Of a DNA stretch of 60,290 nt, positions 23,137-30,172 are shown in pieces. How positions within the stretch are numbered: the first letter of the stretch is position 1; each line of letters opens with the position of its first letter. A program made the position numbers and the translations under genes. Source of the DNA: Candidatus Saccharimonadota bacterium. Lineage in GTDB: Bacteria > Patescibacteriota > Saccharimonadia > Saccharimonadales > Saccharimonadaceae. Under the pieces are notes generated by a model. The model was not told where the DNA came from. It made no database searches and saw nothing but the letters and a program-made list of their open reading frames with translations. The DNA lies in assembly GCA_900555675.1 (NCBI GenBank), contig UNSN01000002.1:1-60290 (forward strand), written 5' to 3'.

Positions 23137-23793
23137 ATGGACGAAGTGATTCTCATGGACAAACCTCAGGGAATGACTAGCTTTGGGGTGGTAGCACGCT
23201 TGCGACGAGTTTTATCTAATCAGGCGGGAAAGAAGGTGAAGGTTGGTCACACGGGTACTCTTGATCCGTTTGCTACTGGACTAATGATTATCGTGACCGG
23301 AAAGAAATGCCGCGAAGCTGAAACTTTTACTAAGCTGGATAAGTGGTACGAGGCGGAAATTATTCTGGGCAAGAATAGTTCGACGGGTGATCCAGAAGGC
23401 GAAATTACTGATGTGTCTGATTATAAGCCGAGTTTGGAAGAAGTTCAGCGGGTGGTTAGTCAATTTGTGGGAAAAATTGAGCAGACGCCGCCGATTTTTA
23501 GCGCAATAAAAATTAACGGTGAAAGAGCGTATAAATTGGCGCGCGAAGGTAAACAAGTTGAGATTCCTAAGCGTGTGATAGAAATTTACTCATTGGAGTT
23601 ATTGGCATACGAATATCCCAAATTAAAGATCAGAACTCACGTTTCAAGCGGAACTTATATCCGAACGTTAGCGGTGGATATTGGCGAGGAATTGGAAACG
23701 GGCGCGTATTGTGAAAATCTGCGTCGTACGAAAATTGCTGACTATTCTATTGATCAGGCAAAGACTCTGGCGGACTTTGGAATTACTAGCTAA
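23137..23793 (+). CDS. truB: tRNA pseudouridine-55 synthase
   Basis: TruB converts U55 in the T-loop of tRNAs to pseudouridine. The 218-residue product has the N-terminal ILMDKPQGMTSFGVV, the catalytic HTGTLDPFATGL (nucleophile D43) and the RTHVSSGTYIRTLAVDIGEEL segment. It is short because the C-terminal PUA domain found in many relatives is reduced or absent. The stop of the preceding gene is followed by TTG at 23134 and ATG at 23137; the ATG is preferred. It appears co-transcribed with the DHH-like gene. Confidence 0.95.
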   Translation: MDEVILMDKPQGMTSFGVVARLRRVLSNQAGKKVKVGHTGTLDPFATGLMIIVTGKKCREAETFTKLDKWYEAEIILGKNSSTGDPEGEITDVSDYKPSLEEVQRVVSQFVGKIEQTPPIFSAIKINGERAYKLAREGKQVEIPKRVIEIYSLELLAYEYPKLKIRTHVSSGTYIRTLAVDIGEELETGAYCENLRRTKIADYSIDQAKTLADFGITS

Positions 23794-23822
23794 TTGCAAA
23801 AAACAGAGAAGCTTGGTATAAT
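23794..23822 (+). promoter_or_regulatory. Promoter of rpsO
   Basis: TTGCAA (23794-23799), 17 nt, TATAAT (23817-23822). The -10 ends 9 nt before the ATG, so the leader is only 2-3 nt. Confidence 0.8.
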
Positions 23823-23831
23823 TACAGAGCT

Positions 23832-24098
23832 ATGATTAGCAAAGAAAATAAAGCGAAAGCAATTGCTTTGACTCAGGTCAATAAAAACGACGTCGGTAGC
23901 CCACAAGCTCAGGTGTCAGTTTTGACGGCTCGTATCAAAGAAGTCACAGAGCATTTGAAGGCGAATAAGCACGACTTCATGGCTCGTCGCGGCTTGATCC
24001 AAATGGTCGGTAAGCGCAAGCGTTTGCTGAAATATTTGGAACGAACTGATTTTGAGAGTTACAAAGCAGTTGTTGCCAAGTTAGGTTTGCGTAAATAA
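23832..24098 (+). CDS. rpsO: 30S ribosomal protein S15
   Basis: S15 binds the central domain of 16S rRNA early in 30S assembly. The 88 residues are standard length, with the conserved DVGSPQAQVSVLTARI, HLKANKHDFMARRGL and KRKRLLKYL segments. It has its own promoter, almost no leader and a strong terminator. The leader-binding autoregulation known for some rpsO genes therefore has no room here. Confidence 0.97.
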   Translation: MISKENKAKAIALTQVNKNDVGSPQAQVSVLTARIKEVTEHLKANKHDFMARRGLIQMVGKRKRLLKYLERTDFESYKAVVAKLGLRK

Positions 24099-24117
24099 TT
24101 TACGTTAAAAACTGCTT

Positions 24118-24146
24118 AAATCCCCTTTGACGAAAAGGGGATTTTT
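24118..24146. terminator. Rho-independent terminator after rpsO
   Basis: An 11-bp stem (AAATCCCCTTT / AAAGGGGATTT) with a 5-nt loop and a short T tract lies between rpsO and the convergent sortase gene. It may serve both. Confidence 0.88.
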
Positions 24147-24156
24147 GTTGTTCTGG

Positions 24157-24756
24157 CTATTTTTTCAATTTGGCGATAATCACATCTCGTCCGTCATTTG
24201 CGCCACCCAAAGTGCAGGAATAAAGAGTTAATTGCGGCTGATCTGTGCGCTGTTCGATTTCCACGGCATCTGGTTTAACGCTTTGTTTTTCGCTGATGAC
24301 GTAATTATAACGCACGCCGTTATAGTCAATGATGATTTCATCGCCGACAGTCAATTTATCAATATTATAAAAAGGTGATTTTCTGAGCGTCTGCTGAGGA
24401 GTTAATCCCATAATAAAACGGTGTGCAGATAAGACAAAATTGCCACCATCTTTTGGATTACCGTTTTCTGGTTTGCGCCACCACGCACCATGTTCCATTG
24501 TTTCGGCGCCGCCAGTACTATAAGGCAAATTTATGTCGATTTTCGGTATGTAAAGTCGATTTTCGGTAATTTTATTCTCAGTTTTAGTGATGAGCTGAGT
24601 GGTCTGGTTGTCTTTTGGGTTGATATTTTGCGATAAAATAAGGGGCGTGCTGATGAGGACAAGCAAATAAACTCCGCCAAGAATCATCAAGATTGCGATT
24701 ATAGTTAAGATATAGCTTTTCTGGCGATTTTTTACTGAATCTAGCTGAAGTGACAT
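24157..24756 (-). CDS. Sortase (class D/E-like)
   Basis: This membrane-anchored transpeptidase of 199 residues has a short cytoplasmic head, a membrane helix (about 15-42) and a sortase beta-barrel. The catalytic set is visible: H112 (LSAHRF), C181 (LYSCTLGG) and R190 (DGRDVI). EHGAWWRKPENGNP before the His matches class D/E enzymes. Sortases cleave a C-terminal sorting signal and join proteins to the envelope or as pilin polymers. No LPxTG-type substrate was noticed in this window. The start at 24756 is set by TATAAT 6 nt upstream; the longer frame to 24774 would run through that promoter box. Confidence 0.9.
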   Translation of the reverse strand: MSLQLDSVKNRQKSYILTIIAILMILGGVYLLVLISTPLILSQNINPKDNQTTQLITKTENKITENRLYIPKIDINLPYSTGGAETMEHGAWWRKPENGNPKDGGNFVLSAHRFIMGLTPQQTLRKSPFYNIDKLTVGDEIIIDYNGVRYNYVISEKQSVKPDAVEIEQRTDQPQLTLYSCTLGGANDGRDVIIAKLKK

Positions 24757-24762
24757 GAATAA

Positions 24763-24768
24763 ATTATA
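24763..24768 (-). promoter_or_regulatory. -10 box of sortase gene (leaderless type)
   Basis: TATAAT on the minus strand ends 6 nt before the ATG at 24756, with no Shine-Dalgarno. Confidence 0.65.
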
Positions 24769-24835
24769 GCACACTCATCTGTTAATAAGGTTATGTTAAA
24801 CGCGCTCGCGGCTGGCGTTTGGGTTGAGGTTTTAG

Positions 24836-24841
24836 TATAAT
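24836..24841 (+). promoter_or_regulatory. -10 box of pnp
   Basis: TATAAT is followed by a leader of about 90 nt that carries AGAAAGGAG before the ATG at 24938. The longer leader could host regulation, but no clear hairpin was identified. Confidence 0.5.
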
Positions 24842-24937
24842 ATAAGTAGCAATTTGTAACGCGGAAGTGATAGAGATGAGACGACTAAATTGCCAAGTAA
24901 TTTCATCCCTGTTACTACCGCAAGAAAGGAGCTCTTT

Positions 24938-27055
24938 ATGAGTATTATCAATCCAAGCGGCAAGGAGATTTTTAGTGTTACCACTGATTTTTGTGGTCGG
25001 CCGCTGACTTTAGAGGTGAATCGCGTCGGTTTTAGGACGACTGGTAGTGTTTTGGTGCGCTATGGCGACACTGTAGTTTTGGGTAGCGCTCAGGTTAGTC
25101 CGCGTCCAGTGCAATTGGATTATTTTCCATTGTCAATTGATTACGAAGAAAAATTTTATGCAGCGGGTAAGATTTCTGGCAGTCGATTTATCAAGCGCGA
25201 AGGTCGCCCAAGCGATGAAGCTGTGTTGATTGGGCGATTGATTGATCGTCCGATCCGTCCGCTTTTCCCGAAGGGTTATCGTCAGGAAATTCAAGTCGTC
25301 GCGACTGTTTTGAGTATGGATCCGAGTTTCCGCCCAGATGTAATTGCGATGATCGCTGCGTCTAGTGCGTTAATGTTAACCGGTACGCCGTTTGACGGTC
25401 CGGTGGCTGGTTTGCGCGTGGGTCGAGTGAACGGCGAATTTAAGGCGTTTTTGACTCCAGAAGAGCGCGAAAAGTCGGATCTTGATTTGGTTGTGGCTGG
25501 TATTGAAAGCGGTATAACAATGGTCGAAGCTGGTGCTAAAGAAGTTTCAGAAGATGTAATTGTTGATGCGATGGCATGGGCTCACCAGATGATGCAGCCA
25601 GCGATTGCCTTGCAACGCGAATTGGCGGAAAAAGTTGCGCCAGCACAGCAGGAATACGATTTAATTTTGCCAGATGAATCAATTCAGCAAACAGTTAACG
25701 CGTGGGTTGATGGGAAATTTGGTGAGAAAATTCGTCGCCCCTATCCAGAGCGCAATGAGATGATTAGCGAAATTCGCGCTGAATTTCATGAGGCGATGGC
25801 GGAAAAATTGGGACTGGACGAGGAAGAATATAGCGAAGTTCGTGGCGATTATGACGAAGCGTTTACTTTGGCTTTACATAAAGATGTTCGTCGGGGAATT
25901 GTCGCTGAACGAGTTCGTCCTGACGGTCGACAATTGACCGAGATTCGTCCGCTCAGCTCGGAAGTTGGATTCTTGCCGCGCGCTCACGGTTCCAGCTTGT
26001 TTACGCGTGGCGTGACTCAGGGAATGAATATTGTGACTTTGGCGCCGCTTAGCTATTCGCAATTGATTGACACTATGGAAATTACCGACGGTGAGCGACG
26101 TTATATGCATCATTACAATGCGCCGGGCTATACGGTTGGCGAGGTCAAGCGAATGGGCAGTCCAGGTCGTCGTGAAATTGGTCACGGATATTTGGCAGAA
26201 CGTGCCTTGCTTCCAGTTTTGCCGACTGAAGAAGATTTTCCATACGCTATTCGCTCGGTGACAGAGATTATGAGTCAGAACGGTTCAACTTCGATGGCGG
26301 CGACTTGTTCTAGCTGTTTGGCATTGATGGACGCTGGTGTACCAATTTCGGCTCCCGTGAGTGGAATTGCGATGGGTCTAATGATGGACGGCGATACTCC
26401 GTATGTGTTGAGCGATATCGCTGACGCTGAGGACTTTGCTGGCGATATGGACTTTAAGGTAACTGGAACTTCAAAGGGTATTACGGCTCTTCAAATGGAT
26501 ATGAAGGTTCATGGTTTGCCAGTGGCGGTATTGCGTCAAGCGATTGAGCAGAGTAAAGCAGGTCGCGCGCACATTTTGGAACATATGCTTAGTGTGCTTC
26601 CAGGGCCTCGTGAGTCGCTCAGTCCGTATGCGCCACGAATTGAGAAGATTAAGATTGACCCAGATAAGATTGGCGTGATTATTGGTAAGGGTGGTGAGAC
26701 GATCAATAAGATTACCTCGGAAACTGGCGCTGAGATCGATATTAAGGAAGATGGTTTGATTACTGTAGCTAGCCCAGACGGCGCGTCGATTGAAAAGGCT
26801 ATGAACTGGATTAAAAGTCTGATCGAGGAGCCAGAGGTCGGTAAGATCTACGAAGGTAAAGTTGTTGGCATTAAAGATTTTGGCGCGTTTGTGAATATAC
26901 TTCCTGGTGTTGACGGAATGGTTCATATTTCGAAATTGGCGGAACGTCGAGTTGAAAAAGTGACTGATGTCGTGAAAGAGGGGCAAACTGTTCGCGTGAA
27001 AATTACTGGAATTGACGAGCGCGGTAAGATTAATTTGACGATGATTGGTTTGTAA
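24938..27055 (+). CDS. pnp: Polynucleotide phosphorylase
   Basis: PNPase degrades RNA 3' to 5' phosphorolytically. From the ATG at 24938 (AGAAAGGAG 6-7 nt upstream) the product is 705 residues with the expected order: first RNase PH domain (FYAAGKISGSRFIKREGRPS), helical linker, second RNase PH domain (RAHGSSLFTRGVTQ, SGIAMGLM), then a KH domain with IGVIIGKGGETINKI and an S1 domain (GKVVGIKDFGAFVNILPGVD) at the C-terminus. A longer frame from a TTG at 24890 has no ribosome-binding site and is rejected. With orn and RNase J, the window encodes much of an RNA decay set. Confidence 0.97.
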   Translation: MSIINPSGKEIFSVTTDFCGRPLTLEVNRVGFRTTGSVLVRYGDTVVLGSAQVSPRPVQLDYFPLSIDYEEKFYAAGKISGSRFIKREGRPSDEAVLIGRLIDRPIRPLFPKGYRQEIQVVATVLSMDPSFRPDVIAMIAASSALMLTGTPFDGPVAGLRVGRVNGEFKAFLTPEEREKSDLDLVVAGIESGITMVEAGAKEVSEDVIVDAMAWAHQMMQPAIALQRELAEKVAPAQQEYDLILPDESIQQTVNAWVDGKFGEKIRRPYPERNEMISEIRAEFHEAMAEKLGLDEEEYSEVRGDYDEAFTLALHKDVRRGIVAERVRPDGRQLTEIRPLSSEVGFLPRAHGSSLFTRGVTQGMNIVTLAPLSYSQLIDTMEITDGERRYMHHYNAPGYTVGEVKRMGSPGRREIGHGYLAERALLPVLPTEEDFPYAIRSVTEIMSQNGSTSMAATCSSCLALMDAGVPISAPVSGIAMGLMMDGDTPYVLSDIADAEDFAGDMDFKVTGTSKGITALQMDMKVHGLPVAVLRQAIEQSKAGRAHILEHMLSVLPGPRESLSPYAPRIEKIKIDPDKIGVIIGKGGETINKITSETGAEIDIKEDGLITVASPDGASIEKAMNWIKSLIEEPEVGKIYEGKVVGIKDFGAFVNILPGVDGMVHISKLAERRVEKVTDVVKEGQTVRVKITGIDERGKINLTMIGL

Positions 27056-27058
27056 ATA

Positions 27059-27064
27059 TATAAT
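27059..27064 (+). promoter_or_regulatory. -10 box of first cassette gene
   Basis: TATAAT just after the pnp stop. The leader of ~25 nt contains TAGGAG (27081-27086) before the ATG at 27095. Confidence 0.5.
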
Positions 27065-27094
27065 AACGAAAGCGTAATTTTAGGAGAAAATTTT

Positions 27095-27973
27095 ATGGAC
27101 AATAGCAACAACAACAAACCTCAAACACCGCCTCAGCCGCAATTCCAGCAGGCTCCACAACAGCCTCAGGTTCAGCAGCCTCAGCCACAACAACAATTCC
27201 AACAACAACCAGTCATGGGAACTCCATACCAAATGCCACCAAAAAAGAAAATGAGTAAAGGTGTCATGTGGGGAATCATCGGCGGAATAATTGGATTAGT
27301 CGTAATTATCGTTGGTGTAGTCCTAGCTGTCTTGTTACTGGGCGGTCCAAGCAAGGCGGATTATAAAGACCTGCTTTCACAGTTTACTGGCTTTGATATA
27401 AATAACGCCTTTATCAGTAAAAGTAGTACTGGTACTAAAAATAGGAAAGCTGAAATAGATGAGACTATTGGGAAAATTGACGACCTTAATAAAAAAATGG
27501 GCTCACATAAAGCGCTTCGCGATAAGGATGTGAAAGCGGCGTATGATAAATATTTGGACAGTTGGAATAACGGTGCAAAAGAATATGTTGAGTTCATAGG
27601 AGCTTTTACTGAAAATAATTTTTACGAGAAGTGTAGGCTAACTGAAGTAAGCAAGCATATTCGGGAATCCAAAGAAAGTGTTGAGAAATATTTTGACTCT
27701 AATATGAAAGACTGTATGGATTCTTTGGATAAGATGTCGAAATCTAACAACAAGCTAGTCGCTAAATATGGCGAAGATCTGAAGAAATACTACTCAGAAA
27801 TAAAGCAATATTACGTAGAACTTTCAGAATACATTAAGAACGCATCATCGGGAGTATCAAGACCAAAGGCTCCAACATCACCGAAGATAGATATTAAGGC
27901 AGATACATTAAATAAATGGAAAGAAGCTAGCGAAAACTTTAAGAAAGTTTTGGAAGAAAAAGCTAATAAATAG
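27095..27973 (+). CDS. Membrane protein with Gln/Pro-rich head, cassette paralog A
   Basis: This 292-residue protein has a Gln/Pro-rich cytoplasmic head (about 1-48), a basic KKKMSK stop and one membrane helix (about 55-82, WGIIGGIIGLVVIIVGV). A mainly helical, Lys-rich extracytoplasmic domain ends in KVLEEKANK. Its two cysteines (KCRL, DCMD) lie in the outer domain. DNA from 27119 to 27368 is identical to bases 28111-28360 of the next gene, and beyond that point the proteins are unrelated in detail. It has its own promoter, Shine-Dalgarno and terminator. The family is not recognised; the fixed head-plus-anchor suggests display of a variable helical domain outside the cell. Confidence 0.75.
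   Translation: MDNSNNNKPQTPPQPQFQQAPQQPQVQQPQPQQQFQQQPVMGTPYQMPPKKKMSKGVMWGIIGGIIGLVVIIVGVVLAVLLLGGPSKADYKDLLSQFTGFDINNAFISKSSTGTKNRKAEIDETIGKIDDLNKKMGSHKALRDKDVKAAYDKYLDSWNNGAKEYVEFIGAFTENNFYEKCRLTEVSKHIRESKESVEKYFDSNMKDCMDSLDKMSKSNNKLVAKYGEDLKKYYSEIKQYYVELSEYIKNASSGVSRPKAPTSPKIDIKADTLNKWKEASENFKKVLEEKANK
27119..27368 (+). repeat. 250-bp exact repeat, copy 1
   Basis: Base-for-base identical to 28111-28360 by reading. It covers the Gln/Pro-rich head and membrane helix and stops at the codon after DYK. The repeats are direct, offset by 992 bp. Confidence 0.93.
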
Positions 27974-27988
27974 TCTGTAATTAAAAAT

Positions 27989-28019
27989 AAAGCACCCTGA
28001 GGAATCGGGGTGCTTTTAT
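27989..28019 (+). terminator. Rho-independent terminator of cassette gene A
   Basis: A 9-bp stem (AAAGCACCC / GGGTGCTTT) around a GA-rich loop, followed by a T-rich stretch. Confidence 0.85.
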
Positions 28020-28043
28020 TTGACTACAATTAAGCTATAGCGA

Positions 28044-28049
28044 TATAAT
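28044..28049 (+). promoter_or_regulatory. -10 box of second cassette gene
   Basis: TATAAT with a leader of ~28 nt containing CAGGAG (28069-28074) before the ATG at 28084. The in-frame ATG at 28048 overlaps this box and is not used. Confidence 0.55.
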
Positions 28050-28083
28050 GACAAAAAGTATAAAAGTCAGGAGACTACTATTT

Positions 28084-29010
28084 ATGGACGATAATAACAA
28101 TAAATCACAGCCTCAAACACCGCCTCAGCCGCAATTCCAGCAGGCTCCACAACAGCCTCAGGTTCAGCAGCCTCAGCCACAACAACAATTCCAACAACAA
28201 CCAGTCATGGGAACTCCATACCAAATGCCACCAAAAAAGAAAATGAGTAAAGGTGTCATGTGGGGAATCATCGGCGGAATAATTGGATTAGTCGTAATTA
28301 TCGTTGGTGTAGTCCTAGCTGTCTTGTTACTGGGCGGTCCAAGCAAGGCGGATTATAAAGCTGCTGTAGACAAAGTGAACGATACGATCGAAATTTACAA
28401 TAAAGCTTCGACGTCACTTTCATATGTTTCTACTTCAGAAACCAAGTCTTCGTTAGAGTCTACTCGTAAAAAGCTTTCCTCCACAAAGGATGAAGTTGAC
28501 GGTAAATTAAGCGAGCTAGGCAAGATGAAGGCTATTACTGGCGACAAAGAAGTTCGTGAGAAGTATGACGCTTTGAAAAATAAGCTAGGTAAGTTTGATT
28601 CTGCAGTGGATGCCTTTGATGAAGTTTACGGAAAGATACTTCCAGCAGTAGCTGATTTTTCTGATAGTAGCAACAGCTCTAATATATCTACCTTAGAGAG
28701 TGCGGTTAAGAAAGCTCGACAGGATCTTAAAAACGCCGATATCAAGAACGAGCACAACAAGAAATTCGTCAAGGACTTTACTGCTCAATTGGAAAAACTT
28801 GAAGAAATGTTGCCAAAAGTTGCTGAGATGAAATCTGATTACAAAAAATACGACTCTAACTATATCAGTGATTTTTACGATACTCTTACCGCGATACAGA
28901 AGACTGCTCGCGAATGGGCTTCGGGACTACAAAAAATAGCAGAAGAGGGCGAAATTAAGGACGAACTAAATAACCTAGGAGCTATACTGGTAAACAAGGT
29001 AAATAAATAG
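28084..29010 (+). CDS. Membrane protein with Gln/Pro-rich head, cassette paralog B
   Basis: From the ATG at 28084 the product is 308 residues. It has the same head and membrane helix as paralog A, encoded by an identical 250-bp stretch, followed by a different helical domain of about 215 residues (KVNDTIEIYNKASTSLSYV, KKLSSTKDEVDGKLSELGKM) with coiled-coil character and no cysteine. The abrupt switch from identity to divergence at DYK points to gene conversion or module exchange. It is an independent transcription unit with its own -10, AGGAG and terminator. Function is unknown. Confidence 0.75.
   Translation: MDDNNNKSQPQTPPQPQFQQAPQQPQVQQPQPQQQFQQQPVMGTPYQMPPKKKMSKGVMWGIIGGIIGLVVIIVGVVLAVLLLGGPSKADYKAAVDKVNDTIEIYNKASTSLSYVSTSETKSSLESTRKKLSSTKDEVDGKLSELGKMKAITGDKEVREKYDALKNKLGKFDSAVDAFDEVYGKILPAVADFSDSSNSSNISTLESAVKKARQDLKNADIKNEHNKKFVKDFTAQLEKLEEMLPKVAEMKSDYKKYDSNYISDFYDTLTAIQKTAREWASGLQKIAEEGEIKDELNNLGAILVNKVNK
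28111..28360 (+). repeat. 250-bp exact repeat, copy 2
   Basis: Identical to 27119-27368. The flanks differ on both sides (different Asn-rich start codons before it, unrelated domain after it). Confidence 0.93.
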
Positions 29011-29029
29011 TTCTGCTAAATGTCATAAG

Positions 29030-29056
29030 CGCCTCGTTTCTTGCGGGGCGTTTTTT
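29030..29056 (+). terminator. Rho-independent terminator of cassette gene B
   Basis: A 7-bp stem (CGCCTCG / CGGGGCG, one wobble) followed by TTTTTT at 29051-29056. Confidence 0.8.
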
Positions 29057-29058
29057 GA

Positions 29059-29064
29059 TAGAAT
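29059..29064 (+). promoter_or_regulatory. -10 box of uracil-DNA glycosylase gene (leaderless type)
   Basis: TAGAAT begins just after the terminator T-run and ends 6 nt before the ATG at 29071. Confidence 0.55.
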
Positions 29065-29070
29065 AAATAT

Positions 29071-29652
29071 ATGGACAAGCAGGCTAAGTTGGACGCGCTG
29101 GCAGAAGAAATTGTAAAAGAGAAGGTTTGCTCGGATTTGGCGGATCAGGCGACGCAGCTTGTTATGGGCGACGGAAATCATGATGCTGATATCGTTTTTA
29201 TTGGCGAGGCGCCGGGGAAGAATGAAGACTTACAAGGCAAGCCGTTTGTTGGCGCTGCGGGAAAATTCCTTGATGAAATGCTAAAATCTGCCAATTTACA
29301 GCGGTCAGATGTATATATTACCAATATTGTTAAGTATCGACCGCCGAATAATCGTGACCCGTTACCAGAGGAAAAGCGCCAATTTTGGCCATATTTACTC
29401 AGGCAATTAGAAATCATTCAGCCAAAGGCCATTCTGACCTTAGGGCGGCACAGTGGCGGCGGGTTTATTCCGGGATTGCAGATCAGTAAAGAACACGGTC
29501 GTCCACATAAAGTGCGTCTACATGATCTAGAATTTGTGGTCATTCCTCTATATCATCCAGCCGCTGCACTTTATAACGGCGGCATGCGTCAGACTTTAAT
29601 TGACGATTTTATTCAGGCTGTGGAATTTGTGAAGAATAATAGCAGCGCTTAA
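29071..29652 (+). CDS. Uracil-DNA glycosylase, family 4-like, without Fe-S ligands
   Basis: This enzyme removes uracil from DNA. The 193 residues carry family 4 signatures: IVFIGEAPGKNEDLQGKPFV (41-60), VYITNIVKYRPPNNR, and the C-terminal YHPAAALYNGG. Family 4 enzymes hold a 4Fe-4S cluster with four Cys. Here the KCRPP cysteine is Y89, the later C-x-P-Y-L cysteine is W106, and only C20 remains near the first pair, so the cluster is almost certainly absent. The gene is leaderless and independent of its neighbours. Catalytic residues appear retained, so activity without the cluster is plausible but unproven. Confidence 0.87.
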   Translation: MDKQAKLDALAEEIVKEKVCSDLADQATQLVMGDGNHDADIVFIGEAPGKNEDLQGKPFVGAAGKFLDEMLKSANLQRSDVYITNIVKYRPPNNRDPLPEEKRQFWPYLLRQLEIIQPKAILTLGRHSGGGFIPGLQISKEHGRPHKVRLHDLEFVVIPLYHPAAALYNGGMRQTLIDDFIQAVEFVKNNSSA

Positions 29653-29665
29653 TTAGACTATTTTC

Positions 29666-29694
29666 TTGCAAAAGTTTCCCAGACGTAGTATAGT
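29666..29694 (+). promoter_or_regulatory. Promoter of Rrf2-YhgE operon
   Basis: TTGCAA (29666-29671), 17 nt, TATAGT (29689-29694). Confidence 0.75.
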
Positions 29695-29696
29695 GG

Positions 29697-29711
29697 ATAG
29701 TCGATATCTAT
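29697..29711. promoter_or_regulatory. Candidate Rrf2 operator at the start site
   Basis: ATAG-TCGATAT-CTAT is an imperfect inverted repeat with a GATATC core, placed over the expected transcription start of the Rrf2 gene. Autoregulation is inference. Confidence 0.35.
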
Positions 29712-29737
29712 TATAGCTAAATCGAGAAAGGATTTGT

Positions 29738-30172
29738 GTGAGATTATCGGGAGCTGTTGAACAGGCGTGCTGCATTATGGCAATTCTGGCGGATCCGAAA
29801 AGGACGACGCCGGTAACTAATGATGCGCTGGCAGAAAAGATGCTGGTTTCGCCGACGTACTTGAAGAAAATTAGTCGGAAATTGGTAATAGCAAAGCTAA
29901 TCACTTCAACTCAGGGAACTGGCGGCGGATTTATTTTAGCGAGAAAAATGAACGAAGTTACGTTGCATGATGTTGTCCTTGCAATTGAAGGAGAATCGCC
30001 ATTTTTCCAACCTAAGGGAATTGTTGAGAGAGTTTTTCAATCGCGTCCTCGTCAGGTGGAAATTGGCATGAATATGATAGAAAAGGTTTTTTCTGAAGCA
30101 CAGGAAAAGTGGAGTGAATATTTGAAAACTGTGACGCTGGAAGATGTCGCAAAGGAGGTCGCACATGATTAA
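29738..30172 (+). CDS. Rrf2 family transcriptional regulator
   Basis: This 144-residue winged-helix regulator of the Rrf2 group reads MRLSGAVEQACCIMAILA at its start. It has the recognition region KMLVSPTYLKKISRKLVIA and the wing TQGTGGGFILARKMNEVTLHDVVLAIEG. The three-cysteine cluster-binding signature of IscR/NsrR types is missing; only Cys11-Cys12 are present, so Fe-S sensing is unlikely. The start is a GTG with AGAAAGGA upstream. It overlaps the YhgE-like exporter gene by 8 nt, so it probably controls that gene and itself through the inverted repeat at the promoter. Confidence 0.88.
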   Translation: MRLSGAVEQACCIMAILADPKRTTPVTNDALAEKMLVSPTYLKKISRKLVIAKLITSTQGTGGGFILARKMNEVTLHDVVLAIEGESPFFQPKGIVERVFQSRPRQVEIGMNMIEKVFSEAQEKWSEYLKTVTLEDVAKEVAHD

